Positions 53,371 to 64,000 of a DNA stretch of 64,000 nt are shown here, in pieces (the first letter of the stretch is position 1; each line of letters opens with the position of its first letter). The stretch covers positions 1,742,080 through 1,806,079 of the forward strand of contig RPFO01000078.1 of NCBI GenBank assembly GCA_009746045.1, given 5' to 3'. The position numbers were made by a program, and so were the translations under genes. Source of the stretch: Mesostigma viride. Its lineage: Eukaryota; Streptophyta; Mesostigmatophyceae; Mesostigmatales; Mesostigmataceae. Below the pieces are notes generated by a model. That model ran no database searches. It had not been told where the DNA came from and was given only the letters and a program-made list of their open reading frames with translations.

Positions 53371-53931
53371 GTTCATGAGTCAGCTGGTATAGTGCATGTG
53401 GTAGGCGTGCATGTACAAGGCCACGGTCTAACTATTCTACACTACTAGTTACTGCTGACAGTATTCCCCTAAGCTGGGGCGTCTGGAGTCACTGGGGCCG
53501 CGGTTGTCGCAGGGGTCGCGTGCCAGGGCTTGTGGCCGACGTAGATGGCCGCCCCCGCCTTCCAGTACACCGGCTGCCCTGCCTTGGTCTGCCGGAGCTG
53601 GAGGTAGGTCGGCCATAGCTCCCGTCGCCGTTGTTGCTGCGCAAGGGTCAAGTCGTCGTCCAAGGTGAAGGGAGTCTTCTCGAGCTGCTTGCGGCGTCTG
53701 AGAAACGAAAGCTTGTCCGACGGGCTCTCAGTAAAGATGAGAAGAAGCGGGGGCGCCCCTGCCTTACCCCGCGCGCGGGGAAGGCGATGGGCGACCAGCT
53801 TAATCTCACCAAAAAGGCCCATGCGACCAAGGATTTAACTCTCTCAAACGCACGTGCAAGCTTCTCGGAATTCTCACCTTCCACCAGGACGAAGTTCTTG
53901 ACGATGACGTTAAGGCTGCGCTTGGCGATCG
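53371..53931 (-). mobile_element. Family-B element no. 1, 5' part (split by a LINE)
   Basis: Continuation of 45266-45634: the rest of the 3' UTR, then the C-terminal 117 codons of ORF1 (53469-53822) with PLLLIF..SPSDKLSFLRRRKQ and PVYWKAGAAIYVGHKPWHAT. A frameshifted stretch with EGENSEKLARAF reaches about 53915. One small insertion (SP.SDK, then GAAIY) separates it from the intact ORF1 at 46097. Confidence 0.85.
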
Positions 53932-53986
53932 ATCGAGCTCCTGCAAAACACCGCAGGCATCACCGCCCAGGCGGTGAAGGACACTA
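53932..53986 (+). mobile_element. Inverted 5' piece of family-B element no. 1
   Basis: At about 53935 the sequence switches to the plus orientation of ORF1: AGCTCCTGCAAAACACCGCA, then CACCGCCCAGGCGGTGAAGG. It encodes the LQNTAG.TAQAVKD block that lies further upstream in ORF1. This 3' segment plus inverted 5' segment is the arrangement produced by twin priming during LINE-type integration. Confidence 0.65.
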
Positions 53987-54335
53987 GGCCAGTTATACAC
54001 TTAATTATTCTGTTTTCTTTCTCATAATTGTCAGATTAATTTTTGCATGGTTTTGTCCTACTATTCATTGATTTATTCTTATTGAATTCTTCTTATCGAT
54101 CATTTTATTAAAATTGATATACCTCTAGGGCTCCAGTAAATGCATTATAGGCACTGGTCTCTTGTGTAACCGCATGCCCAAACACCCGCCGTAAAGGAAG
54201 CAAGTAAGCAAGGACTGAACGCCGCAGCCGGCGGCTGGTGGCAGTTAACACGGCGCAATCTCATCAATCACAAATGAGACTCGTAATTAATGTTAAGTGA
54301 GACAACTATGTGTTAATAATATGCGCCCCGGTGGG
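53987..54335. other. AT-rich flank, no gene seen
   Basis: About 350 bp of AT-rich DNA to the right of the nested elements. No gene, tail or stem-loop was recognised. Confidence 0.4.
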
Positions 54336-54399
54336 GCACTGACTAACGGCTTTGAAAGAAGCTGAACCTGGGAATGCATTTGAAATGCAATTGAATGGG

Positions 54400-56012
54400 T
54401 GCATGATAAATATAAGACCTTTTCAGTGGTTTTCGTCACAAGCCACGAGCCACGAGATAGTCATAGCTGACGGCGGAGGTAAAAACTTTCACGTTTGGAC
54501 ACCAAATTCGGCCTTGAATATCACAATCGCTTCGTCTAATTTCTGTCTTCTGAGACGAACACGTTGATATATTTTCCCAAAGCTATCACGCATGCAATAA
54601 TATGACTAGTTAGCAAACGCTCCTCTACGCAACGCAGCCTGACGGCTGCGCTGAGCCCTGAAAATACGTCTGTAGCTCCGGCTGCAGCTTCGCCCTCCGA
54701 CCCTGAAGGCAGCGGCGCCACTAGCCAAGCACTAGTGGTCGCCTCGGCCCCATTGGTCGCCTCGCCAGTATCGTCGATCGCCTGATGAGCCCAAGCGCAG
54801 TCACCCTGCTGAGCCGAGCTGGGAAGCGTGCTCAGGACTTCGCCGCCAGCCACCCCGGCTTTTTTGACAAGCTCGATCACGACAAAATCCTGAGCTACAT
54901 GTTTTGGGGATCGCAAGCCTCGCTTATTGAAATGTGCAAACAGCTCTACCACCCTGGGGCCGCCTCCACTTTGCCTTCCTTATGAGGCGCCCATACGCCG
55001 GAATGCATCACCACCGCCCCCCGCCCCCACCTGCAGCAATGCGTCCTCTTCTCCCTCCTTGGACGCTCCGGCCATCGAGGAGCTCTGGCCCCCTGCGCGC
55101 CCCCATCACCACCACCTTGACCAACGGGCCTCCATCCGTTCCCTCCTAAGGAGGCCCTCATCGAACAGCACGCGACTCCCCTCGCTGCAGATGAGGCAGC
55201 AATTGATGGCCAATTTGGGCAGCACGCTGGCTGCCGAGCTCCCCCTCCTCGCGATCCACCATCTCCATGACTGCCACCTCCACCCTCCTCGCCTCCACCT
55301 CCACCACCGACGCCATCACCGCCCAGCTCCGTGACATATAATATATCGACAAGCGCCTCCAGGACAACGCCATCGCCATCGAGTGCCTGCAATTTAACAC
55401 CGCAGGCCTCACCGCCCAGTACGTGGTGAAGGACATTGCTGGGCACCAAGCCGAGCCCGGGCCGCTGGCCCGGCAGCAGGCGATGCTCCCCCCCCCCCCG
55501 ACCTGGGCCGCCGTGCTGCAGAACCACACCACCATGAATCACCTCCGCCATCGCCGCATGCAACAGACGTACGCTTCATTCACCTGAGCCGTGAGGAGAT
55601 CGAGCTCGACAAGCGCTTAGCGCAGCCTTATTATCGTCATCGTCAAGCACTTCGACCTGATGGAAGGTGAGAATTCCGAGAAGCTTGCGCACATGCGTTT
55701 GCGGTGAAAACCCTTGCCCCCGGCCATGGGCCTCATTGGTAAGCTCTTGAGCTGGAGGCCCTCCGCCTTCCCCGCTCGCTCGGCGCGCCTTGCGGGGTAA
55801 GACGGGACCGCCGAGCCGCTGCTGCTCATCTTTGGGAACATGGTGGACAAGATTTCATTCCTCAGACGCGCCGCAAGCTCGGCTCGAGAGGCTCCCCTAC
55901 ACTCTGGACGACGACTTTACCCTGGCGCAGCAAAAACGGCAGACGGGAGCTATGGCCAACCTACCTCCAGCTCCGGCAGACAGCAGCGGGGAAGAAGCTA
56001 GCCGGTCTACTG
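54400..56012 (+). pseudogene. Degenerate ORF1-only element, plus strand
   Basis: It starts with 5' UTR homologous to that of the element at 45659-47693 (ACGAGCCACGAG, then AACTTTCACGTTTGGAC and TATCACAATCGCTTCGTC at 54430-54540). It continues through a broken ORF1: QPDGCAEP..NTSVAPAAAS near 54640, FFDKLDHDKILSYMFWGSQA at about 54865-54920, the coiled-coil region to 55440, EGENSEKLAH at 55663-55690, and LDDDFTLAQQKR at about 55903-55938. It ends near VYWN at 56012, without its 3' UTR. It abuts the tail of a minus-oriented family-B copy. Confidence 0.75.
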
Positions 56013-57095
56013 GAATTTTATTAATTAATTATTTAGGAACATAACTCCGTTGGGAGTACATGTAGCACATATCCCTGAGAAGGGGCATATGGCTTTTAAT
56101 ACATTCTGGGCTACTTCCTGCAAGGGTGGGCCTGTAAGCGACACTTGCTCTAGGTGCGCCAGGGCACCTGCACCCCCATGATCTACAAGCTATGCCCAGC
56201 TAAGGGGGAGCCTGACATGGGGGGGAAGATCATGCATCATGGCTATACAAGAGCTAGGGCATGGCTTCTCTGAACAGAGAGCGTCTCTCTGCATAGGCAT
56301 GCATGGCATGGCTAAATCCTGCAACATCCATGGGAGGTCCCATTATAGGCATGGCTTGGCTAAATTCTGAAGGCATCATCCATGGGGGCCATTATGGGCG
56401 CACATGCGCGTGGGCCACATGCAAGGCTAAGCCTGACTAATCTACACTACTGGTATATATTCCCTAGCTAGTCTGACTGAGGTGGCAGGAGGTGCCTGCC
56501 AAGGCTTGTGGTCAACGAGGATGACCGCCCCCCTCCAGTATACCGGCTTCCCCCCAGCTGCGCTCTGCCGGAGCTGAAGGTAGGTCGGCCATAGCTCGCG
56601 TCGCCGCTGTTGCTGGGCCAGGCCTCAAGTCGTCGTCCAGCGTGAAGCGAGTCCCCACGAGCTTCTTGCGGCCGGCCTTTAAGGAGCGACAGCTTGTCCG
56701 CCATGTACTTAAAGGTGAGGAGCACGGGTGCCCGGCCAGCCTTACCCCGCGCGCGGGGGAGGCGGACAGCCGACATCCGCAGCTCACCAGTGAGTTGCAT
56801 GGGGGCAAGAATGTCGCGCTTAAATGCCGTGAGAAGAGTCGTCGAGGTCTCACCTACCGGCTGGTCGAAGTGCTTGACGATGACATTGTGGCTGCACTGG
56901 GTGATGTCGGCCTCCTCGCGAAGGTCGAGGGCTTGTTGCTTGAGCTGTGCCGCGATGGTGGAGCTAGGTGGTTGAGGCGGTATGATGCTTAAGCAAGTCC
57001 ACCCAGGTGGAGGGAGCTAGCATCGCTGGCCGGGCCAGCAGAGCTAGGCCGGCTGGGCAGCGATGTCCTTCACCGCCTGGTCTATAATACTGGAA
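56013..57095 (-). mobile_element. Family-B ORF1-only element, 5'-truncated
   Basis: The tail and stem-loop are at about 56020-56062 (AACTCC-GTTG-GGAGT). A 3' UTR of about 410 bp is followed by degenerate ORF1 C-terminal codons at 56470-57075 (LPRARGKAGRAPVLLTFKYM, LDDDLRPG). There is no ORF2 between ORF1 and the 3' UTR, as in the complete copy at 45659-47693. Confidence 0.75.
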
Positions 57096-57194
57096 GGGGG
57101 CTGTCATCTACGTTGACCACGAGCACTGGCAGGCGACCCCCGCTGCCCCAGCACCCTCAGCAAACCCAGCCTACTAGGGGGACGTAGCTGTAGT

Positions 57195-57416
57195 GTAGAA
57201 TAGTAAGGTTTAGCCAGTTGACGTGGCCATGTACATGTATGCATGCCTATGATGGGCTCCACACCAGATGATGCATTAGCATTATTTAGCCATGTATGTA
57301 CATGTATGCCTATGATGGGCTCCACACCAGATGATCAATGTATCAGCATTATTTTGTCATGCTTTGCTCATGCAGAGAGCTATAGCTGCTCTCTGCTGAG
57401 ATGTCATGCCCTAGCC
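57195..57416 (+). mobile_element. Family-B 3' UTR fragment, plus strand, with tandem duplication
   Basis: Reverse-complement match to 45900-46000. A unit of about 70 bp containing GCCTATGATGGGCTCCACAC is present twice (57245 and 57309). It is cut off at GCCCTAGCC, next to the tail of the following element. Confidence 0.6.
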
Positions 57417-57419
57417 ATT

Positions 57420-57662
57420 AGTTAATTAATTAATTAGGAACATAACTCCGTTGAGAGTATATGTAGCACATAGCCCAGAGAAGGGGCATATGAGGCTATA
57501 ATACATTCTAAGCTACTTGAATCCTGCAAGGGTGGGAATGTAAACAACACTTGCTCTACTAGGTGCACTAGGGCACCTGCACCACCCAGAGTCTCGGGCA
57601 ACACCCAGCTAATTAAGGGGAGCCCGGGCGTCATAGGTGGGGAAGATCAGCATAGCTATGCA
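57420..57662 (-). mobile_element. Family-B 3' UTR, 5'-truncated copy
   Basis: A TTAATTAATTAATTAGG tail is followed by the stem-loop (ACTCC-GTTG-AGAGT, one stem change) at about 57443-57460. A 3' UTR follows as far as AGCATAGCTATGCA. Confidence 0.65.
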
Positions 57663-57862
57663 AGAAACACACGCCCTGATCAAGCATGCTGTTTCCGGCC
57701 CCACCGTCTAGGTCATCTAGTCGCTCTACACGTAAGCCAGCCATAATTTCAATGCACAAGGATACACATTTCCATCACCATGCATTCATCTTCATCATCC
57801 TGAACGACTCGAACAGACCGTGGCATGCCTTAGCGCATGACACGCAAGTACTTACTTACTTC
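57663..57862. mobile_element. Penelope-like element end fragments fused together
   Basis: 57663-57813 is the reverse complement of 33902-34048. 57820-57861 matches 35496-35539 in the same orientation, including the ACTT units. In the longer element these two blocks lie at opposite ends, about 1.45 kb apart and in the opposite relative orientation, so this is a rearranged or solo-end derivative. Confidence 0.65.
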
Positions 57863-57924
57863 TTGGAAACCTTAGAACTTTCTCAGTACTGATCCAAAAG
57901 TCCTCAATTAAGTAATTAAAAGTC

Positions 57925-58180
57925 CTCAATTAATTAATTCATTAATAAGCACGTGACTGCGTCACGTGGGTGCCAATACAGGGTAAAGGAACCTTCAACC
58001 CTATATACACAGCGAGAAGGAGGGAGGGCGCCCTAGCTTCTCTCACTGCCGCAGGTGGGCAGGCCACAGAGCGCTCTCTCCACGGCATGGTGCCGGGGCG
58101 CAACACTGTGGGTGCAATACAACCAGTGCAATACCATAGGTAGGCTGACGCATAGCTTATGCTACAAATGTGAGGTGGGC
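57925..58180 (-). mobile_element. Family-C retroelement 3' end
   Basis: A TTAATTAATTCATTAATAAG tail is followed by a perfect hairpin, CACGTGAC-TGC-GTCACGTG, at 57950-57968. The 3' UTR (GAAGGAGGGAGGGCGCC, CAGAGCGCTCTCTCC) matches the decayed copy at about 2050-2240. Confidence 0.7.
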
Positions 58181-58880
58181 TCAAGATGTCGGCTAATTAA
58201 GGCGCAAGCTGATGGCCACAAAAGTCCTCAAATAAAAGCCAAACGTTCACAAAACAAAGGATGTAACAGCAAATCACTTTTGCTTGTTACAGACGGAGAC
58301 TTTGAGACACGTACCACCGAGAAATCTGGTTTTCGCGGAAAACTGGCGCGCTGTGAAAAAAATTACTTGTCCCGTTCAATGCCCTCGTCGTAATTTCAGC
58401 ATTTATCACTCCAAAATTATTCCATGGACTAATCGTGATGTAAGCTTCCTTTTGACACCTCGAGCAGCTGCAATAACGCAAGTTTCAGAACACTAGCTGA
58501 TGCTCGACCGCCATGGGTGTTTTCATTGTTTTCGCCTCTCGCGTGGCGGGAAAAATCTAGATCTCGGACGAAAAGCAGACAATAATGTAAGACAAAGTCT
58601 GGCGGGGCTCGATGTGTTGTGACCTTGGTTGGGGGGGGGTAGATGGGGTTGTGGCCTGTGAGTTATGATTTTTTTCATTTTCAGGGGTATGAAAGTGCCA
58701 AAAATGGGTCAGCGGACTATGGGTTAATTTAAGGGGAAAAAAATTCCCTAGATATTATGATGTGTTCTATAAATAGCTCACAACGCAATATCTCGCGTTC
58801 TGGGAAAAAAAAACACCGCCGGGTGACATAAGAGTTAGCTCAGTTAGCTTTCGCGGCTCCATTCACCCCCACCCACCAGC
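58181..58880. other. Region without a recognised gene
   Basis: About 700 bp. It is AT-rich in 58.6-58.8 kb with a G run at 58631-58640. No RNA gene or repeat family was recognised. Confidence 0.35.
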
Positions 58881-58884
58881 AATG

Positions 58885-58932
58885 GAATACGTGCTACATG
58901 ATCTCCCAACGGAGTCATGCTATAGTTTAGTT
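58885..58932 (+). repeat. Family-B terminal stem-loop, plus strand
   Basis: CATGATCTCC-CAAC-GGAGTCATG with one bulged T (58900-58920), preceded by GTGCTA, a family-B signature. It lies at the 3' edge of the GARP gene's last reading frame and may overlap its 3' UTR. Confidence 0.6.
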
Positions 58933-61900
58933 TTTTGAAAGTTGAATCCTACTCATGCCACGTAACAGGTGAGGCAGCACACAACATGGCTGAGCCTCCC
59001 TGGCATTGCTTGGAGATAACAAGTGCTGCATCCCATGCAGGCCGGTGATACATGGCGCACTGACAGTGTCAGTTGAGATGCTGCCGGATGTCGCCACCCC
59101 CTGTTGCGACAGGAGTGCCTTGTATGCCTGCAAGAGGTCCCAGACCATTGTGGTGCCACCCCAACAGTGCGCCGGATTCATGCCTGGAAGGGTCTTTGGG
59201 GATCCATCGTAATCTTCGGCATCTGCGGCGATGGCATGAATAACCCCCCCTAACGTCTGGTCAAAGCTCGGCGCACACTGCATGACCATCTGGATGCCAC
59301 CGGCCCGCAGAAAGAATCCAGATGTGTCCATAAGAAGCGGCTGCTGAGCCTGCAGCGGCAGTGGCACCTGAGATAGCACCCTCCCACCCAAGGGCGTCAT
59401 CGAACTGCCCATGTCCATGTTAACGCCACTCACGTTCCCCATCAGCCACCCGACGTTCCTCTTGCTGAGATGGCGGCAACTGCATCTCCGTCAGGGTTGA
59501 CATCCTCGCGCGGCCACAGCCCCCACTGAGCCATCAGCATGGGGAAGTCGTCTCCTTGCAGTTTGGTACCCTGGCTCGACACCGTCCCTGCAGTGACCTG
59601 GGAGCCAGGGGCACGGCCGGGCGAAGCAAGAAGATCCACCAACATTCCCCCCTCATTCCACCCACTACTCAAATCGCCACACATGTGCATGCTGCCACTG
59701 GTATTCTGTGCAGTCGCTGACATCATCATTGGCGCGTGCACCGCTTGCAAGTCGGTGTTGGACCCCGTTACCGCCCCCCATGACTGCCGGTGCAGGAGCT
59801 CGGCATTGCCCAGGCAGCGGCTCGACAGGGAGACATCCCCATCCCCACCCAGGCTCGCCATGATGGTTGATCCGCCCACATCATCATCAGGCAAGAGTAC
59901 CTCGCCATCTGATAAGCCTGGCAGTGCAACGCGCGCCGGCCGGACCTCTATTGACGCATGCCATGGGATGGCGCCCAGTGAGACGGGTGCGGACGCCCCC
60001 ATGTCCGCACACACTGCCCCCTCCGCATTGTCCGACTGGGCATGGGTACTTACTGACACCCCCAACCGCGTGCTGTAGTTAAGCCTCTTCCAGCCCTTTC
60101 GCCAGGTCCCGCGGGCCGGATCCTCATGTGTGCGATGCAGGGAGAATGGCGAGTCTTCCTTCTTTGGTGCAGCCTTGGCGCGCTTCGCACCCCCAGCCAG
60201 CTGGCTCGCCCTGCCCACGCTCTTACGACACTGTTCCCTCCAACGGCTGCTGCTGGCGTTCCCGAGGGCTGTGCCCGGCCCGCCCGCCTTTTGCGAGTCC
60301 TGCGCACCTGTCTGTGATGATACCTGCTCAATCGAGGCAGTCATCGTGGTGTCCGTTGCCGAATTCCCTGAGGTAGATGTTGGTGCCATCAACACCGCGG
60401 CGTGGTTGCGCAATCGGTACTTCTGCAGATGGCTCGCGATGTTGTGGCGGGTCAGCGACGACACCGCCATCAGCGCCAGGATGTCAGTGGGAGTCGCCTT
60501 TTTCAGCCCGAGCCTGTCCACCGCCTGCCTGAAGCTCATGTGCAGCTCGGGCGTCCAATCCACGCGAACTTTCTTCTCCGTCGTCTGGGACAGCTGGCTC
60601 TCACCGTGAACCTGAGAACCCTGCTTGCCTCCCGCCGACTTGTTGGCCCCCACAGCCTGCTTGCGGCTGGCTCCGCTGCTGGGGCTCTGCTGGGTGGGCG
60701 CGTGCGTTGGGGTGGAAAGGGACGGCACCACTGTGTCGACGCCGGCGGCCCCCTCCTTGGACTTGGGTGCACGGCGGGCGCTGGGCACCTTGCTGCCGGG
60801 GGCCTGCTGCGGCCGCGGTTGCTGAGGGTGCACCTGTGAGGCAAGGGACAGACCCGCGGACTGCAGCGCTTTGGAAGTCTCAGGGCTGCCGACCTGAGGG
60901 CTCAACCTGTTCATGATGCATGGGGCAGAAGGCATGGCCGCCACAGTTCCTGGGATGTCCGCCAGGACGGGGCTCATCCCGCCGGCGGGTCCAGACCCCA
61001 CCAGCGCCTGCACAAGGGGGTTGGCGGCGTCCCGGTACACCATATGGGCAGGGTTTGTCCTGACCTCTTCCAGTGCAAGCGGCCAGCAGCCGTCCACCCT
61101 ACCTGCAAGCCCAGGGAGGGCCCCCGCCTCTCCCCCCGGCTCGCCCAGGTCCCCCACAGCGGGGGCCCCTTTATGGTAAAGGCCCCCAAGGAAACCAGCC
61201 AGGATGCCTGCGCCTGCGTGCATTGCCCCGTGGGACCCGTCGCTGCCTGACCAGCGGTGCCTGTCGCCAATAGACATTGCGCACCCCTCGCCTGTGGACA
61301 CGGCCTCCCGGCTGCCACGGTAGTTCACGTCCTCACTGCTGCCAACACTGCAGCGCAGACCACCGGGCGCATTACTGGACAGGTCGGACTCATGGGGGCT
61401 GGCCAAGGAGGGGGCTAGATGGCCCAGCATCCCTCCGTGGTTGTTGTTCCTGATCCTGTCCCCGCGGCAGCGCTGTGACGTGCCCGTGGGGACAAACACG
61501 TAGTGCCCGCTGCCACTCAGACTTGAGTATCCGACACGTTTCGTCCCGTCCTCCATGTAATGCAGCCGGCCACCCTGCACACGTTCCACCACTAGCTTCT
61601 GGTCGTCCCCCCCCAGTTGGCAGCGAACTGCCTCCACTGGGTGCATCACCGAACCGTGGTCAGTGTGGTCGTTGGCGAAAGTCCCGGCCGCCAGCCCAGC
61701 GCGGTAACCCCCGATCACCGTGTCCATCGAGTTGCCCCAGCTGCAGCCGTTGTCATCCCCCGTGGTCTCCATGGCCGTCGCCGACAAGTGGAGCAACGGC
61801 CCCACAGCGGAACGCGGCCATTCGTTGGACGCATGGCCCTCATGGGGCCCAGTAGAGGTGATGGACCTTGGCAGCGAGGATAATCCAACGGTGTCGACAT

Positions 61901-62789
61901 CATCACACATGGTGGGTGCATCTAAGAGCTGGCCGTTGCCTTGACCCTGGTGCGGGTAAGGATGGTAATAATGGTGATGGTGGTGGTGCACGGTGGCCAA
62001 CTTGGTCAGGTTGTCATAGGTACTGGACGACGTCAGCGTGGTCACCGACGCCTGGCGAAACCCAGAGAACCCCGAAGCCAGCGCTGAATACGTGTTCGAC
62101 GTCGACAGCCGCATCTGAAGGCGCAGCATGTCCGCAACGGGCATGCTCCTGTCTCCCCCCCCACCCCCACCGGGCAACAGGTGGCCGCCATCTGATGCAC
62201 ACGCCAGCCTGCCCGGCACGTGAGCGGCCTGTGGCACCGACCAGTCCTGCGTGCCTGCGCTGACATAATCCGCTATATGCAGGCTGTCTTCCAGGGACAT
62301 GCAGCAGCCAGAGTCCGTGCCACGCCCACCCTGCAGCTTGCCATCCGATGGGCCCAGCAGGCGTGTCTCGGCCGATGAGAAGGAGCGGTCTTGTGCCAGC
62401 TGGCCCCAGGTCATGTCCCGCGCACATGTCTGCTGGTAGTTGGCCTTGCTTGAGCCCATGGCATCCCAATCATTGCCCCCCAAGCTGCCAGCGTAGCTGC
62501 ATGGGGGCATCTCAACGCCCGAGGCGTCCGGCTGGGCCCATGTACTGTATGCAGCTTGCTGCTTAGCTGCTGTGTGACTCATCCTGCCTGCCAGGGCTGT
62601 GCTCCCCTCTAAGGTACCCGTAGCAGCCACCTGCCAGGCAGACATCCCTCGATTATCTCCATAGCACATATCTGGGGCTTCTGGAACTACGGCAAGCCCT
62701 GGTGACGTTATAGGGGTTTTCAAGAGCATGCCAGCTACCACGGAAGCCATCCGACTGCCGTCCAGCCAATTGTGCCAACGTACGTGCAA
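58927..62789 (-). CDS. GLK-type GARP (Myb-like) transcription factor
   Basis: A 1115-codon frame (62789-59442) contains one GARP DNA-binding domain at residues about 738-798 (plus coordinates about 60397-60576): [20 protein letters not shown], then [15 protein letters not shown], then [19 protein letters not shown]. The VDWTPELH and [13 protein letters not shown] motifs place it with GOLDEN2-LIKE/APRR2 proteins, known in land plants for control of chloroplast development genes. The rest is low-complexity (Gly, Ser, His-rich), with no recognisable receiver domain. A second frame (58927-59441; [20 protein letters not shown]...) follows directly, offset in frame, so an intron or frameshift near 59430 probably joins them. 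AAC|GTGAGT is the best donor but lies after the stop of the first frame. An upstream exon cannot be excluded: TTACAG precedes 62825. Confidence 0.75.
60397..60576 (-). other. GARP DNA-binding domain
   Basis: About 60 residues forming the three-helix B-motif, with the invariant Trp of VDWTPELH and the recognition helix [15 protein letters not shown]. All key positions of the GLK-type domain are present and there is no indel. Confidence 0.9.
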
Positions 62790-63195
62790 GAGCGCCGTGG
62801 AAAGCAGACCTCAAATATCTACCTGTAATGGATTTGTGCCAAGAAGGCAGGCGTAGTAGGGACGCCCCACTGCCATGCACACCCAGACGCACTCTCCTCC
62901 GTAGCTTTGGTAGCGTTTCCTGCAGACGGCGCCCGCGACCAGCCGACCATGGTGCGGACACGGGCCCAAATAGTTTAGGGTTTCACGCGAATTGAACTGC
63001 TCGAGCAAGACCAAGACACGCATGGGTTGCAAAGTTTGCCTCCGTCGTGGTCGTCAAGCAGCACGTGAAAAAAACATGTTCAAACACGCGCTGATCACAT
63101 GTGATTTTGACACACGCGTTGATCACGTGTTGTTGTTGTTGTCAGATTTTTGCCCACGCAGCAGAGATTTGGGAACGGCTAACTAAATGATCTTA

Positions 63196-63860
63196 GTTGA
63201 TTTCAGTAGAGATTCTAGTGATTTTGGCTTATTGTTGTGGGTGGTAATGGCTGACATCCAGATTCCGGTGAATCTTCCTCGCAGAACTGTTTACAACTGT
63301 GGCTGAACTCTTGCTGTAGGCCTACCTGTACGTCCGTCCTATAGTCAGCAAAAGTGGGTGCGAGAGGCCTGGTTGATCTTACGATCTGGATTCAGCGCTT
63401 CGTTTACAGCCGGATCCGGACGTGGCTAAAACTGGATCCTATCATCTTACGATTCATATTATTACTACCTGGTTGATCTTACGATCTGGATTCAGCGCTT
63501 CGTTTACAGCTGGATCCGGACGTGGCTAAAACTGGATCCTATCATCTTACGATTCATATTATTACTACCTAACGCGGTCTTCCTGTGGCGGATCTCCGTA
63601 TTTTTCCGATCTTTTTCAGGCGAAAGCATGTTCTTGGTTGATTTCAGCAGAAATTCTAGTGATTTTGGTTTATTGTTGTGGGTGGTAACGGCTGACATCC
63701 AGATTCCGATGAATCTTCCTCGCAGAACTGTTTACAACTGTGGCTGAACTCTTGCTGTAGGCCTACCTGTACGTCCGTCCTATAGTCAGTAAAAGTGGGT
63801 GCGAGAGGTCCCCAGTTCGATTCCGGCCTGGATTCATCATTTTGCAGATCGCGTTTTCCG
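63196..63860. repeat. Direct and tandem repeats at the right end
   Basis: 63197-63367 recurs with a few changes at 63637-63808 (TTGATTTCAG...GTGCGAGAGG). Between them a 100-bp unit is in tandem (63368-63467 and 63468-63567; starts CCTGGTTGATCTTACGATCT). The second long copy continues into CCCCAGTTCGATTCCGGCC, which resembles a tRNA T-arm and B-box; the first copy lacks this. Confidence 0.8.
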
Positions 63861-63916
63861 CGGACCGGCACTGAACGCAAATGGTTTTCACCTTAGAGAA
63901 ATGCCAACTCAGAATC

Positions 63917-63920
63917 ATAC

Positions 63921-63999
<79 letters not shown>

Positions 64000-64000
64000 G
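63917..64000. repeat. (GTT)n microsatellite reaching the window end
   Basis: At least 27 uninterrupted GTT triplets, continuing past the right edge. Confidence 0.98.

Noticed and set aside
62811-63032. Small 73-codon frame upstream of the GARP gene as an extra first exon
   Set aside because: No supporting motif and no convincing donor joining it in frame to the main reading frame; left open.
63800-63840. tRNA gene
   Set aside because: Only a degenerate T-arm-like sequence is present; acceptor stem, D-arm and anticodon arm cannot be folded.

Overview
The window looks like nuclear DNA of a green alga (Viridiplantae, probably a chlorophyte or prasinophyte). It is GC-rich and has spliceosomal introns with GT..AG ends. 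It carries a GLK-type GARP transcription factor, a nuclear gene for a CemA/DLDG1-like plastid-envelope protein and a mitochondrial complex I subunit. No bacterial operons or rRNA genes were seen. The species call is inference from these families.

Genes: a very large RAB3GAP2-like protein (minus, 4 exons, 9303-20418) lies head to head with a three-exon cytochrome b5 gene (plus, 21329-23093). A broken gene for an acidic/AT-hook protein (minus, 27038-27934) lies head to head with a two-exon CmcJ/AsaB-like non-heme oxygenase (plus, 28750-30725). An NDUFA11/B14.7-like complex I subunit (minus, 36638-40163) lies head to head with a single-exon CemA-like protein (plus, 41092-42663). A GLK-type GARP regulator occupies 58.9-62.8 kb on the minus strand.

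Between these pairs the DNA is mostly retroelement debris: 0.4-8.4 kb, 24.3-26.7 kb, 31.1-35.5 kb and 45.2-58.2 kb. Most of it belongs to L1-like LINEs and their derivatives. Three 3'-end families can be told apart by a terminal stem-loop followed by an A/T-rich tail of repeated 4-5 bp units. Family A has a CTCCC-CAAC-GGGAG hairpin and a TTAA/TTAAT tail. Family B has a CTCC-CAAC-GGAG hairpin and a TTCAA or TTTAA tail. Family C has a CACGTGAC-TGC-GTCACGTG hairpin and a TTAAT tail.

The best-preserved part is 45.2-54.0 kb, a nest that can be read layer by layer from target-site duplications (TSDs). A family-B element was split by a full-length family-A LINE (12-bp TSD). That LINE then received, in its 5' region, a complete 2.0-kb family-B element carrying only ORF1 (11-bp TSD), and inside its own ORF1 a 495-bp DNA transposon-like insertion with 21-bp terminal inverted repeats (4-bp TSD). 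The ORF1-only elements resemble mammalian HAL1 (half-L1) in organisation and are the most notable system in the window.
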